Source of the DNA: DASXMX01 sp036794395
GTDB taxonomy: Bacteria > Planctomycetota > Phycisphaerae > Tepidisphaerales > Tepidisphaeraceae
DNA: 40,811 nt
Direction of reading: 5' to 3'
Assembly: GCA_036794395.1 (NCBI GenBank)
Contig: DAIRGS010000023.1
Location: 1-40,811, forward strand
Shown piece after piece: positions 32,774 through 40,811 of this stretch. Numbering within the stretch: position 1 is the stretch's first letter; each line of letters starts with the position of its first letter. The notes below the pieces were generated by a model. The model was not told the DNA's origin. It did not search any database and saw only the letters and a list, made by a program, of their open reading frames with translations. The position numbers were made by a program, and so were the translations under genes.

Positions 32774-34342
32774 TCAGGGTAGGTCGAAGCATGCCGCTTC
32801 ATGGTCGTTACGGACGAGGAGGCGGTGGCCGCTCAGGGCGGGGTTGTTCCAGGTTTTGGAGGAGAGCGCTTTGAAGCGGGTGAGTTCGTGGAATTCAGAT
32901 GGCTTGGCTTCGACGAGGGCGACGTTGCCATCTTCGCATTGGATGAGCAGGAGATCGTCGACAAGGAGGATCTGGCCGAAGCCGTAGTTGTCGCCGCGCC
33001 AAAGGCGTTTGCCGGTGGCGAGGTCGATACAGGTGAGGATGGCATCGTCGAGGCCGTAGATGATGCCATCCTTGATGGCAAGGTCGGAGAACTTGGGCTT
33101 GAGGCGGCGGCTGTCCCAGACGGTGGTGACAGAAAGCTTGCTGGCATCATTGTGAACCTGGAGGAGGACGCAGCCCAGCCCATAGCCGGCGGAGAGCAGG
33201 ACGTGGTCGTTATCGAGGGCGATGGGGCTGGCGACTTTGGGCATTTGGCCGGGCCATGGATATTTCCAGAGCAGGTGTCCATCGGCCAAATCGTGAGCGG
33301 CGGCGCTGTCGGAGTTGATGGTCAGGATCTGGCGGATTCCACCGAGTGTGGCTGGGACGGGCGAAGCGTAGGCGGGGGTTTCTTCGCCGCCGGTCCAGGC
33401 GGGGGTGCCGTCGGATTTATGGTAAGCAACGACCGATGCGCCGCGGCCACCGGTCACGATGACAAGATCGTCGATGATCAGAGGGGAGGCGCTCTTGCCG
33501 AAGGAGGTGTTGTGCGAGTCAGAGTCGGCCAGGACGTCGCGCGACCAGATCGGTTTTCCGGTGGTGCCATCAAGGCAGTCGAGCAGGCCCGTGGCACCCA
33601 TGGCGTAGACACGGCCGGCGGAGATGGTGGGGGTGGAGCGGGGGCCATCGCCGCCTTGCCATTCAGTAAAGCGGGTGTTGGGGTGGGAAAACTCCCAGCG
33701 CGGTTTGCCGGTATTGATGTCGTAGCACACGATTGTTTCCGCGGATTCGCGTTGTTCCTGAGTGATGGCCCACTGGCCGACGATCGCGAACGAGCCCCAG
33801 CCCAGGCCGATCCGCTGACTCCACATTTTGCGGGGCGGTTTTGCCGACCAATCACGGGACAGACCGACGCCGGTCAGAGCATTGGAGCGGTTTGGGCCGA
33901 GGAACTGAGGGAAATCCTGCGGCGTGGTTTTGGTGAGATCGACGGGATTGGACGAATCAACGACAACAGTTGGCAGGCCGGCGGTGTTGTTTTCGGCGCG
34001 CGGGGACCATTTCCAGACGAGTCGGGGGACGCCGACGCCGCTTACGGTGCCGTCAACGCGCGTTGTGTATTTCAGGGCGACTACCGCCCCGAAGACGAGC
34101 GCCGCCAAAACAACGACTCCGCGGTACCGCGTTTGGCGTTTTAAGCCAGAAAAGAAAGCGAACCAGATGAGCAGGAGAAAGCATGTCAGCAAAGTGATAA
34201 ACGCGGTGGCGTACGCGGCGATGTAGCTTTCGACCCATTCGCGATGATGCAGGGCGAGGATGGCCAACGTGGCAAAGACAAGAACGACCAGGGGAAACTT
34301 CCAGCGAAGACGTTTGCCGGGCGTGGGAGCGTACGTTGTCAT
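32774..34342 (-). CDS. Membrane-anchored PQQ-type beta-propeller protein
   Basis: The 522-residue product has three N-terminal membrane helices (about residues 15-35, 40-62 and 73-92) and then a beta-propeller of PQQ/BamB-like blades at residues about 140-520: WGSFAIVGQWAITQEQRE, VCYDINTGKPRWEFSHP, GRVYAMGATGLLDCLDGTTGKPIWSRD, DLVIVTGGRGASVVAYHKSDG and CIDLATGKRLWRGDNYGFGQ. Each blade has the A-x-D-xx-TGK-xx-W pattern. No catalytic dehydrogenase residues were identified, so it is more likely a scaffold or sensor than a PQQ enzyme. It begins 45 bases after the formylglycine-generating enzyme gene on the same strand. Confidence 0.9.
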   Translation of the reverse strand: MTTYAPTPGKRLRWKFPLVVLVFATLAILALHHREWVESYIAAYATAFITLLTCFLLLIWFAFFSGLKRQTRYRGVVVLAALVFGAVVALKYTTRVDGTVSGVGVPRLVWKWSPRAENNTAGLPTVVVDSSNPVDLTKTTPQDFPQFLGPNRSNALTGVGLSRDWSAKPPRKMWSQRIGLGWGSFAIVGQWAITQEQRESAETIVCYDINTGKPRWEFSHPNTRFTEWQGGDGPRSTPTISAGRVYAMGATGLLDCLDGTTGKPIWSRDVLADSDSHNTSFGKSASPLIIDDLVIVTGGRGASVVAYHKSDGTPAWTGGEETPAYASPVPATLGGIRQILTINSDSAAAHDLADGHLLWKYPWPGQMPKVASPIALDNDHVLLSAGYGLGCVLLQVHNDASKLSVTTVWDSRRLKPKFSDLAIKDGIIYGLDDAILTCIDLATGKRLWRGDNYGFGQILLVDDLLLIQCEDGNVALVEAKPSEFHELTRFKALSSKTWNNPALSGHRLLVRNDHEAACFDLP

Positions 34343-34387
34343 GCAATAATGCTAAGTAGGCACGGGCGGTTTGTCGCGATGGTGCGA

Positions 34388-35502
34388 TTACTTTGTTTGG
34401 GCAGACGCCGCGCAGCGGAAGCCCGTGTGATTGGTCCCGGTATCGGCGGCGTGATCATCGCTGCCTCCGGTNNNNNNNNNNCGGCGGGAGACCCTCGGCG
34501 AGCCGTAGGGCGGTAACTTTCGCAGTAGGTATCACTGCACAGATACGATCCGCCCTTGATGACGCGCTCAGGGGTGAAGGGCTGGGCGGGGTCGAAGCTG
34601 TCGGAGGGGCCGGTGGGGTTGATGCAGCAATCGGTTTTTGAATTCCGTTCGTGCATGTCGGAGCGGTACCAGTCGGCCGTCCACTGCCAGACGTTGCCGG
34701 CCATGTCATAGAGGCCGTAAGCGTTTGCGGGAAAAGCTTTGACGGGCGAAGCGCCGGCGAAGCCATCCTCGGCGGAGTCCTTTACTGGGAAGAGGCCGGT
34801 GAAGGTGTTGCACATGAATTTGCCGGCGGGGCGGAAGTCGTTCCCCCAGTAGTATCGAGTCCCATATTTTCCGCCGTGTGCGGCAAATTCCCATTCGGCC
34901 TCGGTGGGCAGTCGCTTACCGGCCCATTTCGCGTAGGCTGTCGCATCATCCCAGGAGACCTGGACAACCGGATAATCGTCCTTGTTTTGGATGGTGCTGG
35001 TGGGCCCCTGAGGGTGGCGCCAGGAGGCGCCGGGAACCCACGCCCACCATTGGGAGAGGTCGGCCAGATCAACAGGGTGATCGGTCGGGGTGAAGACCAG
35101 TGCGCCGGGGACCATCATGCTGTCGTCGGGTTTGGGCGTCCCAGGTGGAACCTGCTTTTTCATTTCCTCCCAGTCGGGCTTGCGCTCTGCGGTGGTGATA
35201 TAGCCGGTGGCATTGACGAAGGCGGCAAACTCGGCGTTGGTGACATCGTGCGCGTCGATCCAGAATGCATCGACCTTGACGCGATGGGCGGGCCGTTCGT
35301 TGGTCATGGATTTGGGGTCATCGGTGCCCATGACAAATTCACCGCCTGGAATCCAGACCATGCCGGGCCTGCGACTCAGGGCCAAGGCGCAGACAGTCGC
35401 GACGATCGCCAGGACAACGAGGATAGCCAGGCCGGCCAACGCGGGCCGTAGTCTATGGGGCGGCGAAATCGTTGGAGTTTTGCGTTTTACGGGTGCGCGC
35501 AT
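34388..35502 (-). CDS. Formylglycine-generating enzyme family protein, membrane-anchored, crossed by an assembly gap
   Basis: The product of about 367 residues has an N-terminal membrane helix (residues about 21-43) and an FGE-sulfatase fold: GMVWIPGGEFVMGTDD, HPVVQVSW-like YPVVQVSWDDATAYAKW, RLPTEAEWEFAAHGG, GLYDMAGNVWQWTADWY and VIKGGSYLCSDTYCESYRPTARRG. Cys322 and Cys327 sit exactly where the two copper-binding cysteines of true FGE are, so it may convert the active-site Cys or Ser of sulfatases into formylglycine. The 10-N gap follows ARRGSPA; beyond it, in another frame, the family C-terminus DTGTNHTGFRCAAS ends at TAA 34388. The gap therefore has the wrong length. It is upstream of the propeller gene in a likely operon. 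Confidence 0.9.
34472..34481. other. Assembly gap (10 N)
   Basis: Ten N bases inside the formylglycine-generating enzyme gene. The coding frames on the two sides are offset; a missing length of 2 modulo 3 would restore them, so ten is a placeholder. Confidence 0.9.
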
Positions 35503-35642
35503 CGCTTTGAGGATGTTACCCAGAAATGGGTTTGTTTGCGTGCTGGAGAATCCGGTCTATTTGAATGCTATGGCAGTACCGGTTGAAGCATTGCTTCACC
35601 TCGCCTATCCTTTCACCCCTTCAGGCGAGAAGAAGCCTGCAA

Positions 35643-35715
<73 letters not shown>

Positions 35716-35804
35716 GTTCATTTCTCTTTGGCCGGCGGGTGTTGGCGCGGGGTGCGACAATCGCATTTTTGCTTCGGGGGGCCAGGCCGCTAGACTGTTC
35801 GCCC

Positions 35805-36632
35805 ATGAACTTCACACCCGCACATCGGCATTCCGCGATTCGAGTTTTGGGACTGTTTGTCGCCTTGGTGGCGGGCGTTGCGTCGCCAGTAGGGGCGGCG
35901 GATGGGGGTAAGCCGGTGTTGCTGTATAGCCGGTATTTTAACGCCAAGGGTGAGTCGCGGTATCTGCCTGATGGGACGTTCAAGGATGTGCTGGGGAAGT
36001 TGGGGGAGACGTTTGAGGTTCGTGCGAACGACGAGCCGTTAAACGCGGCGACGCTGAAGGGCGTGGCAGTGGTGTTGATCGCGAATCCCAGTGATAAGGC
36101 AGTGGGCAAGAATCCGCCGCCGCACCATTGCTCGGCGGAGGATGTGGCGGCATTGAGCAAGTTTGTGAGCGGGGGCGGTGGGGTGATCGTGATGGGGAAC
36201 CAGGAGAATCACAATCTGGAAATCAACGATTTCAACGGCTTGCTCGGGGCGTTTGGGATGAAGTGGGTGAGTAAGTACACCGACGCGAAGAAGCTGGTGA
36301 TCCCAACGAGCGTGCCGGTGATTGGGGGATTGCGGTGGGCGTATTACACAGGGAATCAGATTGTGATGGATGCGGGCCATCCGGCTCACCCCAAAGCACT
36401 GGTTGAAAATGATCTGAAGCAGAAGCCGGAGAAGGGGCCGCGCGATGAGCCAGGCGCGCTGCTGGCGACGGCGGAACTGGGCAAGGGACGGTTTATCGCT
36501 GTGACGGATGCGGGTTGGATTTCGAATGATGCCCTAAGCGGGAAGGGCATTGGCGATGTGGCGATTAAGGAGCAGGATAACTGGGAGATTTGCTCGCGGC
36601 TGATGAAGTGGGCCGCCGGGGGAAGTAAATAG
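35805..36632 (+). CDS. Secreted protein with a class I glutamine amidotransferase-like fold
   Basis: The 275-residue product has a signal peptide (cleavage near VGA, residue 31) and a ThuA/DUF4350-like alpha/beta domain: KPVLLYSRYFNAKGE, LKGVAVVLIANPSDKAVGKN, LSKFVSGGGGVIVMGNQENH, and GKGRFIAVTDAGWISNDAL. The catalytic Cys of true amidotransferases is not evident; these proteins are probably binding or regulatory domains of the periplasm. The ATG at 35805 gives a proper signal peptide, but no ribosome-binding site is clear; the frame upstream runs into the tRNA. It is followed by the MITE-like element. Confidence 0.78.
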   Translation: MNFTPAHRHSAIRVLGLFVALVAGVASPVGAADGGKPVLLYSRYFNAKGESRYLPDGTFKDVLGKLGETFEVRANDEPLNAATLKGVAVVLIANPSDKAVGKNPPPHHCSAEDVAALSKFVSGGGGVIVMGNQENHNLEINDFNGLLGAFGMKWVSKYTDAKKLVIPTSVPVIGGLRWAYYTGNQIVMDAGHPAHPKALVENDLKQKPEKGPRDEPGALLATAELGKGRFIAVTDAGWISNDALSGKGIGDVAIKEQDNWEICSRLMKWAAGGSK

Positions 36633-36671
36633 GGAATTGAGAACAGCGTCGGGCGGCCTCAGTAAAAAGGG

Positions 36672-36969
36672 CTAAATGACCGTGCGCGATTCAGCGCCGT
36701 TGCTTTTAAGTGGCACGGGTTTCTAACCCGTGTTTGGGGCAGCCGCGGGTCAGGCGCCGGGTGAGATGTGGGAAAACCAACTCGCCGGAGTTGGGCATTT
36801 TCTGGTTGCAAATCCAGAAGGTTGTCCAACTGTCGAAACTTGGTTTTCCCACATCTAACCCGTCGCTAGTGGTCAACTCGTTCGATCATGGGCTGTCTTC
36901 GACCCTGAGGCTCAGACCCGAAGGGGAAGCCCCATGCCACGAAGCGCTGAATCGCGCACGGTCATTTAG
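36672..36969. mobile_element. MITE-like element with 26-bp perfect terminal inverted repeats
   Basis: Bases 36672-36697 (CTAAATGACCGTGCGCGATT...) are an exact inverted copy of 36944-36969. The 298-bp element has no gene. Inside is a second palindrome, GATGTGGGAAAACCAA (36765-36780) mirrored at 36840-36855, and a small hairpin CACGGGTT/AACCCGTG near 36713-36731. The left end recurs at 40721. No target-site duplication is obvious at the ends. It sits 40 bases after the secreted-protein gene and may be a non-autonomous transposon or a palindromic repeat of another kind. Confidence 0.75.
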
Positions 36970-37029
36970 TTCCGCCCGTTTTTCGATTGGGAATGTCTGT
37001 TGAAACCCACGATCTGACCAGCCCCCGTT

Positions 37030-37060
37030 GTCATCCTGGAGCGAAGCGAAGGATCTGATA
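37030..37060. repeat. Widespread GAGCGAAGCGAAGGATCT-type repeat
   Basis: GTCATCCTGGAGCGAAGCG followed by AAGGATCTGATAG resembles a short repeat that I have seen in many bacterial intergenic regions. Only one copy is present here, between the MITE-like element and the end of the sedolisin gene. The rest of 36970-37162 holds nothing else I can support. Confidence 0.45.
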
Positions 37061-37162
37061 GCCGATTACTGATTGACTGCCAGGCGCGTGGCCGAGTTCG
37101 AATGATAAGTCCGTTGACTTCAGCCGAAGCAGATTGGGAATTTATCGATCGACTGCAGATGG

Positions 37163-40100
37163 TCATCCAACTCGCCGTTGCCGAGAATCCGTGGACGCAA
37201 TGAGTTGCAGCGAAGTGGATTGACTGACCCCGCGGTAGTGGGTTTGCTCGCGTTTTTCCGCCTTGTCGCTCCTGGCGGGCACGGTGACCGATGGCGTAGT
37301 ACTTGCCGGCGGTACGGCAGCCTGAGTCGGAGTCGTTGCCGCTGCCAATGTCGCCGCCGCTGCAATCGCGACTGCACCGCTGGCCGTTGCATTCCAATTC
37401 TTTGTCAGCAGCGTTGCATCGTTGAGATTCACCGTATTGTCGTAATTGAAATTTCCGATATCCCAACCCGGGTTTCCCAGCGCGATCCAATGGCGCGCCA
37501 TTAACAGGCTGTCGTTGACGTCTACCACCCGGTCCAGATTCGCGTCGCCCATCACGGTGTATCGAATTTCGACTGTGTTTGAAGTTTGTCCGGCAACGAT
37601 GCCATCTGCCGAGTCGGCGAAGCCCAGCCCGAACGTATTCGCCGGCCCACCCGCCGCAGTGGCGGAGGTGATCGCCCCGATCAAACCCGCAGCCGAGCCA
37701 TTCCATCCGCCGCCGTTGTATCCGACGGCCAAGGCGGCTTGGATCGCCGACACGGGACTCGTTCCACTCGCGTAATTGAAGTAAACCGTGCTCTGGCCGA
37801 TTTCCAGTGCCGTGTTGGCCAGCGGATTAGCACCCTGCAACCCGGCGATCGTGAACGTCCCGTTCAGGTGAAGGGTGTTGGGGAATGGGTTGCCGTTCGT
37901 GTAGTCGAGGGTGATTGAATCGTTGCCCGCATCGCCATTGATCGTAAGACCATTGGGATCATTGATGGGTATAACGCCGATCGAGCTGCCCTGTATCCAA
38001 TCGATGTGCTGGCCATCGGGGTCCTGAGTGAGCGTGATTGCGTTGGCAGTGCTGGCCGTGAGGACATCGATCAGCGTCACGCTGAATGGATTGGACGTGG
38101 CGGGTATGAGCACGTCATCGGTGGCGGTCAGCGTATAGCCGCCGGTGTTATTGATCGTGAGCGTGCTGAACGTGGCGACGCCGCCGGAAACCACCGCGCT
38201 CGCAGTTGCACTACCTGTGGAGAACGTTCCGGTGTTGAGTGTCAGTGTCACGGTAGACGCGGCGGTGGTTACGATGTTGCCGAAGGCATCGTCCACATCC
38301 ACGGTGATAGCTGGGCTTAGCGCGTTGCCGGTCGTTGTGTTGGCAGGCTGTTGGCCGAATGCCAGCTTCGCCGCTGACGCTGCATGGACGATGAAGGTCG
38401 GGGAGGCTGTGCTGGGGAGTGGCCCGTCCGTTGGTTGAATCGAGTATGTGCCCGCGGTATCGAGCAGCAGGTTTGAAAATGTGGCCACGCCGCTGACTGC
38501 TTGCACGGTGGTCGTCCCGGTGAGTGATCCGGGGCCGGTGGCGACCGTCATCGTTACCGATGAGTTGTCTATCGTCACAATGTTGCCGAATGAATCCTGC
38601 ACATCAATGACGACATGCGGTGAAACCGCGATGCCCGCCGTGGTGTCCGAAGGCCCGCCAATGAAGACGAGCTTATTCGAGGCGGCTGACGTGATGCTGA
38701 ACGATGCCGACGTGAGCGGGGTCAGTGAGCCGTCGGTGGCGGTAAGCGTATAACTGCCGGCAGCGTTAATCACCAAACTTGCAAATGTAGCAATGCCATT
38801 GACGGCATTCGTGGTGGCCGTTGTTCCGCCGCCGGCAAATGTGCCGCCGTTCAGGGTGAGCGTGACAGTGGAGGAATCGCCGGACAGGGTATTTCCCAGG
38901 CTGTCCTGCACGGTAATCTTCACACCACCGATGTTGTTGTTGATCGCCACGCCCGCGACAGTTGCGGCCGGCGGTTGCGTGAAGGCCAGTTGATTCGATG
39001 CCGCCACGCCTGCCAGGACATTTAGGAGCGTGGCGGACTTGGGTGTCCCGATACCGGTAACCGTGTCATAGCCAACCCCGGCGTTATTTCCGCTGCCGTT
39101 TGATCCACTGGTCACGTCATGAAAATTCGTCGCCGAGGCCGAATAGAGCGCTGGAAGCAGTTGGTTTCTTCCACTGAGCGGAGAGAGGCTCGCGCCAGCC
39201 CGGCCCTGATCGATGATCGCAATCAGCCCGGCCCACATCGGCGTGGCGAGGCTCGTTCCGCCGTACTGGGCCCACGGTGCCGAATTCCCGAAATCGTAGG
39301 AATCGTAAATGGCTACGCCTGTTGCTGGATCGGCCTCCATGGAAACATCCGGCGTGCCGCGCGCCGAGCCGGGGATGACCGCGTTCTGGTAACTGGGCTT
39401 CAATTCATACGGGCTCAGTTGGCCACCGGTGCCGCTCCAGGCCGTTTCGCTCCCGTAGGTTCCGTTGGTGGTGCCCGCGGCGAAGTGCATCGTCGTCCCG
39501 CCGACGGCCACCACGTTGGGCGATGCCGCGGGGTAACTGGTCAGCGCCGCGCCGCTGTCGCCCGTGGCGGCCAGGTATGTGACGCCCGCGGCAGTAAAGG
39601 TGCTGTCGTTAGAGCTCTCAGAAGAGAACTCTCCGTTGCTGCCCCAGCTCATCGAAACGCACGCAACGTTCGGCATCGCGGCTGCCGAGCTGACCGCCTG
39701 AAACATGTTGGTGAAACTGGCGCTACCGGCCTCGACCAGCACGATGCTCGCCGCCGGTGCCATGACGTGCGCCCACTGGATATCCAGCGTGATTTCCACC
39801 ACCCAGCTCGATGGCCCCGGCGTCGGCTTGGACGGCGCGCGGGCGGTGCCGCCGGACTCTTTCAACAGTTGCCCGCTCTGGCTGAACTGTTTGAAACTTG
39901 GCGGATCGGGGAGGTTGTAAAAGCTATCAAAATGCTGAAGGTCGCTCAGTGCGTTCGGGTCGTCAAACGGATCCACGATCGCGATGGTCTGCCCGCGCCC
40001 ATCCCCAATCACCCCGCCAAAATTCACCGCATCCACACCATAGAAATGTCGCATCTGCCCCGGCGTGGTAGCACTCGACGGCGGAGTAGCAGAACTCGAC

Positions 40101-40279
40101 GCCCGCACACCCCCACGCGGATTAGCCGCCCGAAACATGGGGTACATCACCCCATCCCCAACCGCCGACGCGACCGCGGCAGCCAGCACCACGCGGGGTT
40201 CAAGCGCTTCGCAAATCGGTGCGTGCGCCGCCGCTGGGCGCGGAGAGCGGGAGCGATGTGCTGGCGGAGCTTGTTTCAT
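37163..40279 (-). CDS. LEPR-motif S53 sedolisin with three Ig-like repeats and a dockerin-like domain
   Basis: The 1038-residue protein starts with the planctomycetal surface motif ALEPRVVLAA (LEPR at 26-29). Residues about 75-425 form an S53 serine-carboxyl peptidase: Glu162 and Asp166 in VEITLDIQW, the oxyanion Asp241 in TGDSGA, and the nucleophile Ser343 in GGTSLATP. The DPATG..IYDSYDF and VGYDTVTGIGTP blocks fit the calcium site. Three Ig-like repeats of about 100 residues follow (about 430-735; each has VQDSLGN or similar, and GVATFSxL). Residues 910-963 carry two EF-hand-like loops (GDANLDRVVDVND, NFNYDNTVNLND) as in type I dockerin. The C-terminal tail is Ala/Thr-rich. An acid-active surface peptidase is the likely role. 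Confidence 0.93.
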   Translation of the reverse strand: MKQAPPAHRSRSPRPAAAHAPICEALEPRVVLAAAVASAVGDGVMYPMFRAANPRGGVRASSSATPPSSATTPGQMRHFYGVDAVNFGGVIGDGRGQTIAIVDPFDDPNALSDLQHFDSFYNLPDPPSFKQFSQSGQLLKESGGTARAPSKPTPGPSSWVVEITLDIQWAHVMAPAASIVLVEAGSASFTNMFQAVSSAAAMPNVACVSMSWGSNGEFSSESSNDSTFTAAGVTYLAATGDSGAALTSYPAASPNVVAVGGTTMHFAAGTTNGTYGSETAWSGTGGQLSPYELKPSYQNAVIPGSARGTPDVSMEADPATGVAIYDSYDFGNSAPWAQYGGTSLATPMWAGLIAIIDQGRAGASLSPLSGRNQLLPALYSASATNFHDVTSGSNGSGNNAGVGYDTVTGIGTPKSATLLNVLAGVAASNQLAFTQPPAATVAGVAINNNIGGVKITVQDSLGNTLSGDSSTVTLTLNGGTFAGGGTTATTNAVNGIATFASLVINAAGSYTLTATDGSLTPLTSASFSITSAASNKLVFIGGPSDTTAGIAVSPHVVIDVQDSFGNIVTIDNSSVTMTVATGPGSLTGTTTVQAVSGVATFSNLLLDTAGTYSIQPTDGPLPSTASPTFIVHAASAAKLAFGQQPANTTTGNALSPAITVDVDDAFGNIVTTAASTVTLTLNTGTFSTGSATASAVVSGGVATFSTLTINNTGGYTLTATDDVLIPATSNPFSVTLIDVLTASTANAITLTQDPDGQHIDWIQGSSIGVIPINDPNGLTINGDAGNDSITLDYTNGNPFPNTLHLNGTFTIAGLQGANPLANTALEIGQSTVYFNYASGTSPVSAIQAALAVGYNGGGWNGSAAGLIGAITSATAAGGPANTFGLGFADSADGIVAGQTSNTVEIRYTVMGDANLDRVVDVNDSLLMARHWIALGNPGWDIGNFNYDNTVNLNDATLLTKNWNATASGAVAIAAAATLAAATTPTQAAVPPASTTPSVTVPARSDKAEKREQTHYRGVSQSTSLQLIASTDSRQRRVG

Positions 40280-40452
40280 ACGCGGGTGACTACCGAGTAT
40301 TCATCATTCGTTGCCAAAGGCAAGAAGGTTCGTTTTAAACAATTATTGAGAAAGGCGGTGGGAGTCGTTGTAGCCAAACTGTGTTTGCCGGCCAGCCTGA
40401 TTGCGTGTCACATGATTGGTAAGTCAAGATCAGGCAGCCATTAATGACAAAA

Positions 40453-40470
40453 TGCTCGCCGGTGCGAGCA
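40453..40470 (-). terminator. Hairpin terminator after tRNA-Tyr
   Basis: TGCTCGC (40453-40459) pairs with GCGAGCA (40464-40470) around a four-base loop. On the minus strand it is followed by TTTTGTCATT. It lies 18 bases downstream of tRNA-Tyr. Confidence 0.65.
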
Positions 40471-40488
40471 CGTGTCGATTCGATTGGA

Positions 40489-40571
40489 TGGGCGCGGAAG
40501 GATTCGAACCTTCGAAGGCATAAGCCATCAGATTTACAGTCTGACCCCGTTGGCCACTTGGGTACACGCCC
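40489..40571 (-). tRNA. tRNA-Tyr (anticodon GUA)
   Basis: On the minus strand an 83-base class II tRNA is seen: acceptor GGGCGTG paired with CGCGCCC (one G-T pair), anticodon stem-loop CAGACTGTAAATCTG with anticodon GTA, a long variable arm, and T arm with GGTTCGAATCC. Discriminator A; CCA not encoded. Confidence 0.95.
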
Positions 40572-40720
40572 GAAACATAAGGCCGGGATTTTAGAGGGGT
40601 TGAAGGCGACGGTCAAATCCCTGTAGAAGGACGATCTTTTGTGCAGTCCAGCCCACACCACCATTTTTCCCGCTGACAAGGTTGACCCGAGACGAGGGAG
40701 CCTCGGCAATGGACGACAGG

Positions 40721-40778
40721 CTAAATGACCGTGCGCGATTCCGCGCCATTGCTTTAAAGTGGCACGGGTTTCCAACCC
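40721..40778. mobile_element. Left end of a second MITE-like copy
   Basis: These 58 bases match 36672-36729 with four mismatches (CTAAATGACCGTGCGCGATT... through GTGGCACGGGTTTC), then the match stops at AACCC. The second inverted end is not in the window, which ends 33 bases later. The rest of 40572-40811 holds no supported gene. Confidence 0.75.
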
Positions 40779-40811
40779 AATACCGTTCAACGCTCGTTAC
40801 CAAAAATCGAG

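Noticed and set aside
32801..34144. Plus-strand frame of 447 codons
   Set aside because: It is the antisense of the PQQ-type propeller gene, which has clear blade motifs; the shadow has none.
39119..40444. Plus-strand frame of 441 codons, very rich in Arg
   Set aside because: Antisense of the catalytic domain of the sedolisin.
40335..40803. Minus-strand frames around tRNA-Tyr
   Set aside because: They run straight through the tRNA gene and the repeat end, so they are not real genes.

Overview
The window reads as a fragment of a Planctomycetota genome, possibly class Phycisphaerae, from a draft assembly or metagenome bin: there are two 10-N gaps, at 22078-22087 and 34472-34481. The taxonomic guess rests on protein style: a giant secreted protease with the LEPR surface motif, a dockerin-like calcium repeat, PEP-CTERM proteins, a DUF1573 protein, a formylglycine-generating enzyme, and a C-terminal zinc-ribbon fragment of a kind common in this phylum. 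Most of the window is GC-rich and strand use is mixed, with short operons. No rRNA, CRISPR array or recognisable phage was seen. Two tRNAs are present: Lys-UUU at 35643 and Tyr-GUA at 40571 on the minus strand.

Layout. 1-7.5 kb: a partial GNAT-like gene, a secreted protein, ribosomal protein L27 (rpmA) and the GTPase ObgE. The usual rpmA-obgE pair is split by a minus-strand block holding a UBP-type zinc finger, a Tat-exported TIM-barrel sugar enzyme, a histidine kinase with a cyclic-nucleotide-binding domain, and a response regulator fused to a thioredoxin-reductase-like flavoprotein. 7.5-15.1 kb: an orphan ParD-like protein, DUF1802, lipoproteins, an O-methyltransferase, a CBM9-like/M28 peptidase fusion, a Tat-exported Ntn-hydrolase asparaginase, and a 5'-truncated second copy of that asparaginase joined to a broken zinc-ribbon gene.

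15.2-19.5 kb: an AT-richer, entirely minus-strand block (PIG-V-like mannosyltransferase, a membrane-anchored protein, a Cys-rich secreted protein, DUF1573) that looks foreign. 19.6-29.4 kb: housekeeping genes again, namely an RRM protein, an acyl-ACP desaturase, two small proteins at the first N gap, ThyX, a eukaryote-type PurB, a PEP-CTERM protein, a glucoamylase fused to an 8Fe-type ferredoxin domain, and an HU protein.

29.7-32.6 kb: a polysaccharide cassette (GT2, Alg14-like, Alg13-like) followed by a PEP-CTERM-type protein. The Alg14-like gene is broken by a 5-base tandem duplication and the PEP-CTERM-type gene by an in-frame TGA. 32.7-40.8 kb: a PQQ-type propeller membrane protein, a formylglycine-generating enzyme (second N gap), tRNA-Lys, a secreted amidotransferase-fold protein, a 298-bp MITE-like element with perfect 26-bp terminal inverted repeats, the 1038-residue LEPR sedolisin, tRNA-Tyr, and one end of a second copy of the MITE-like element.

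The best candidates for something new are the redox two-component module with a zinc finger nearby (1.5-6.2 kb), the GH15-ferredoxin fusion (26.3-28.8 kb), and the MITE-like repeat family.
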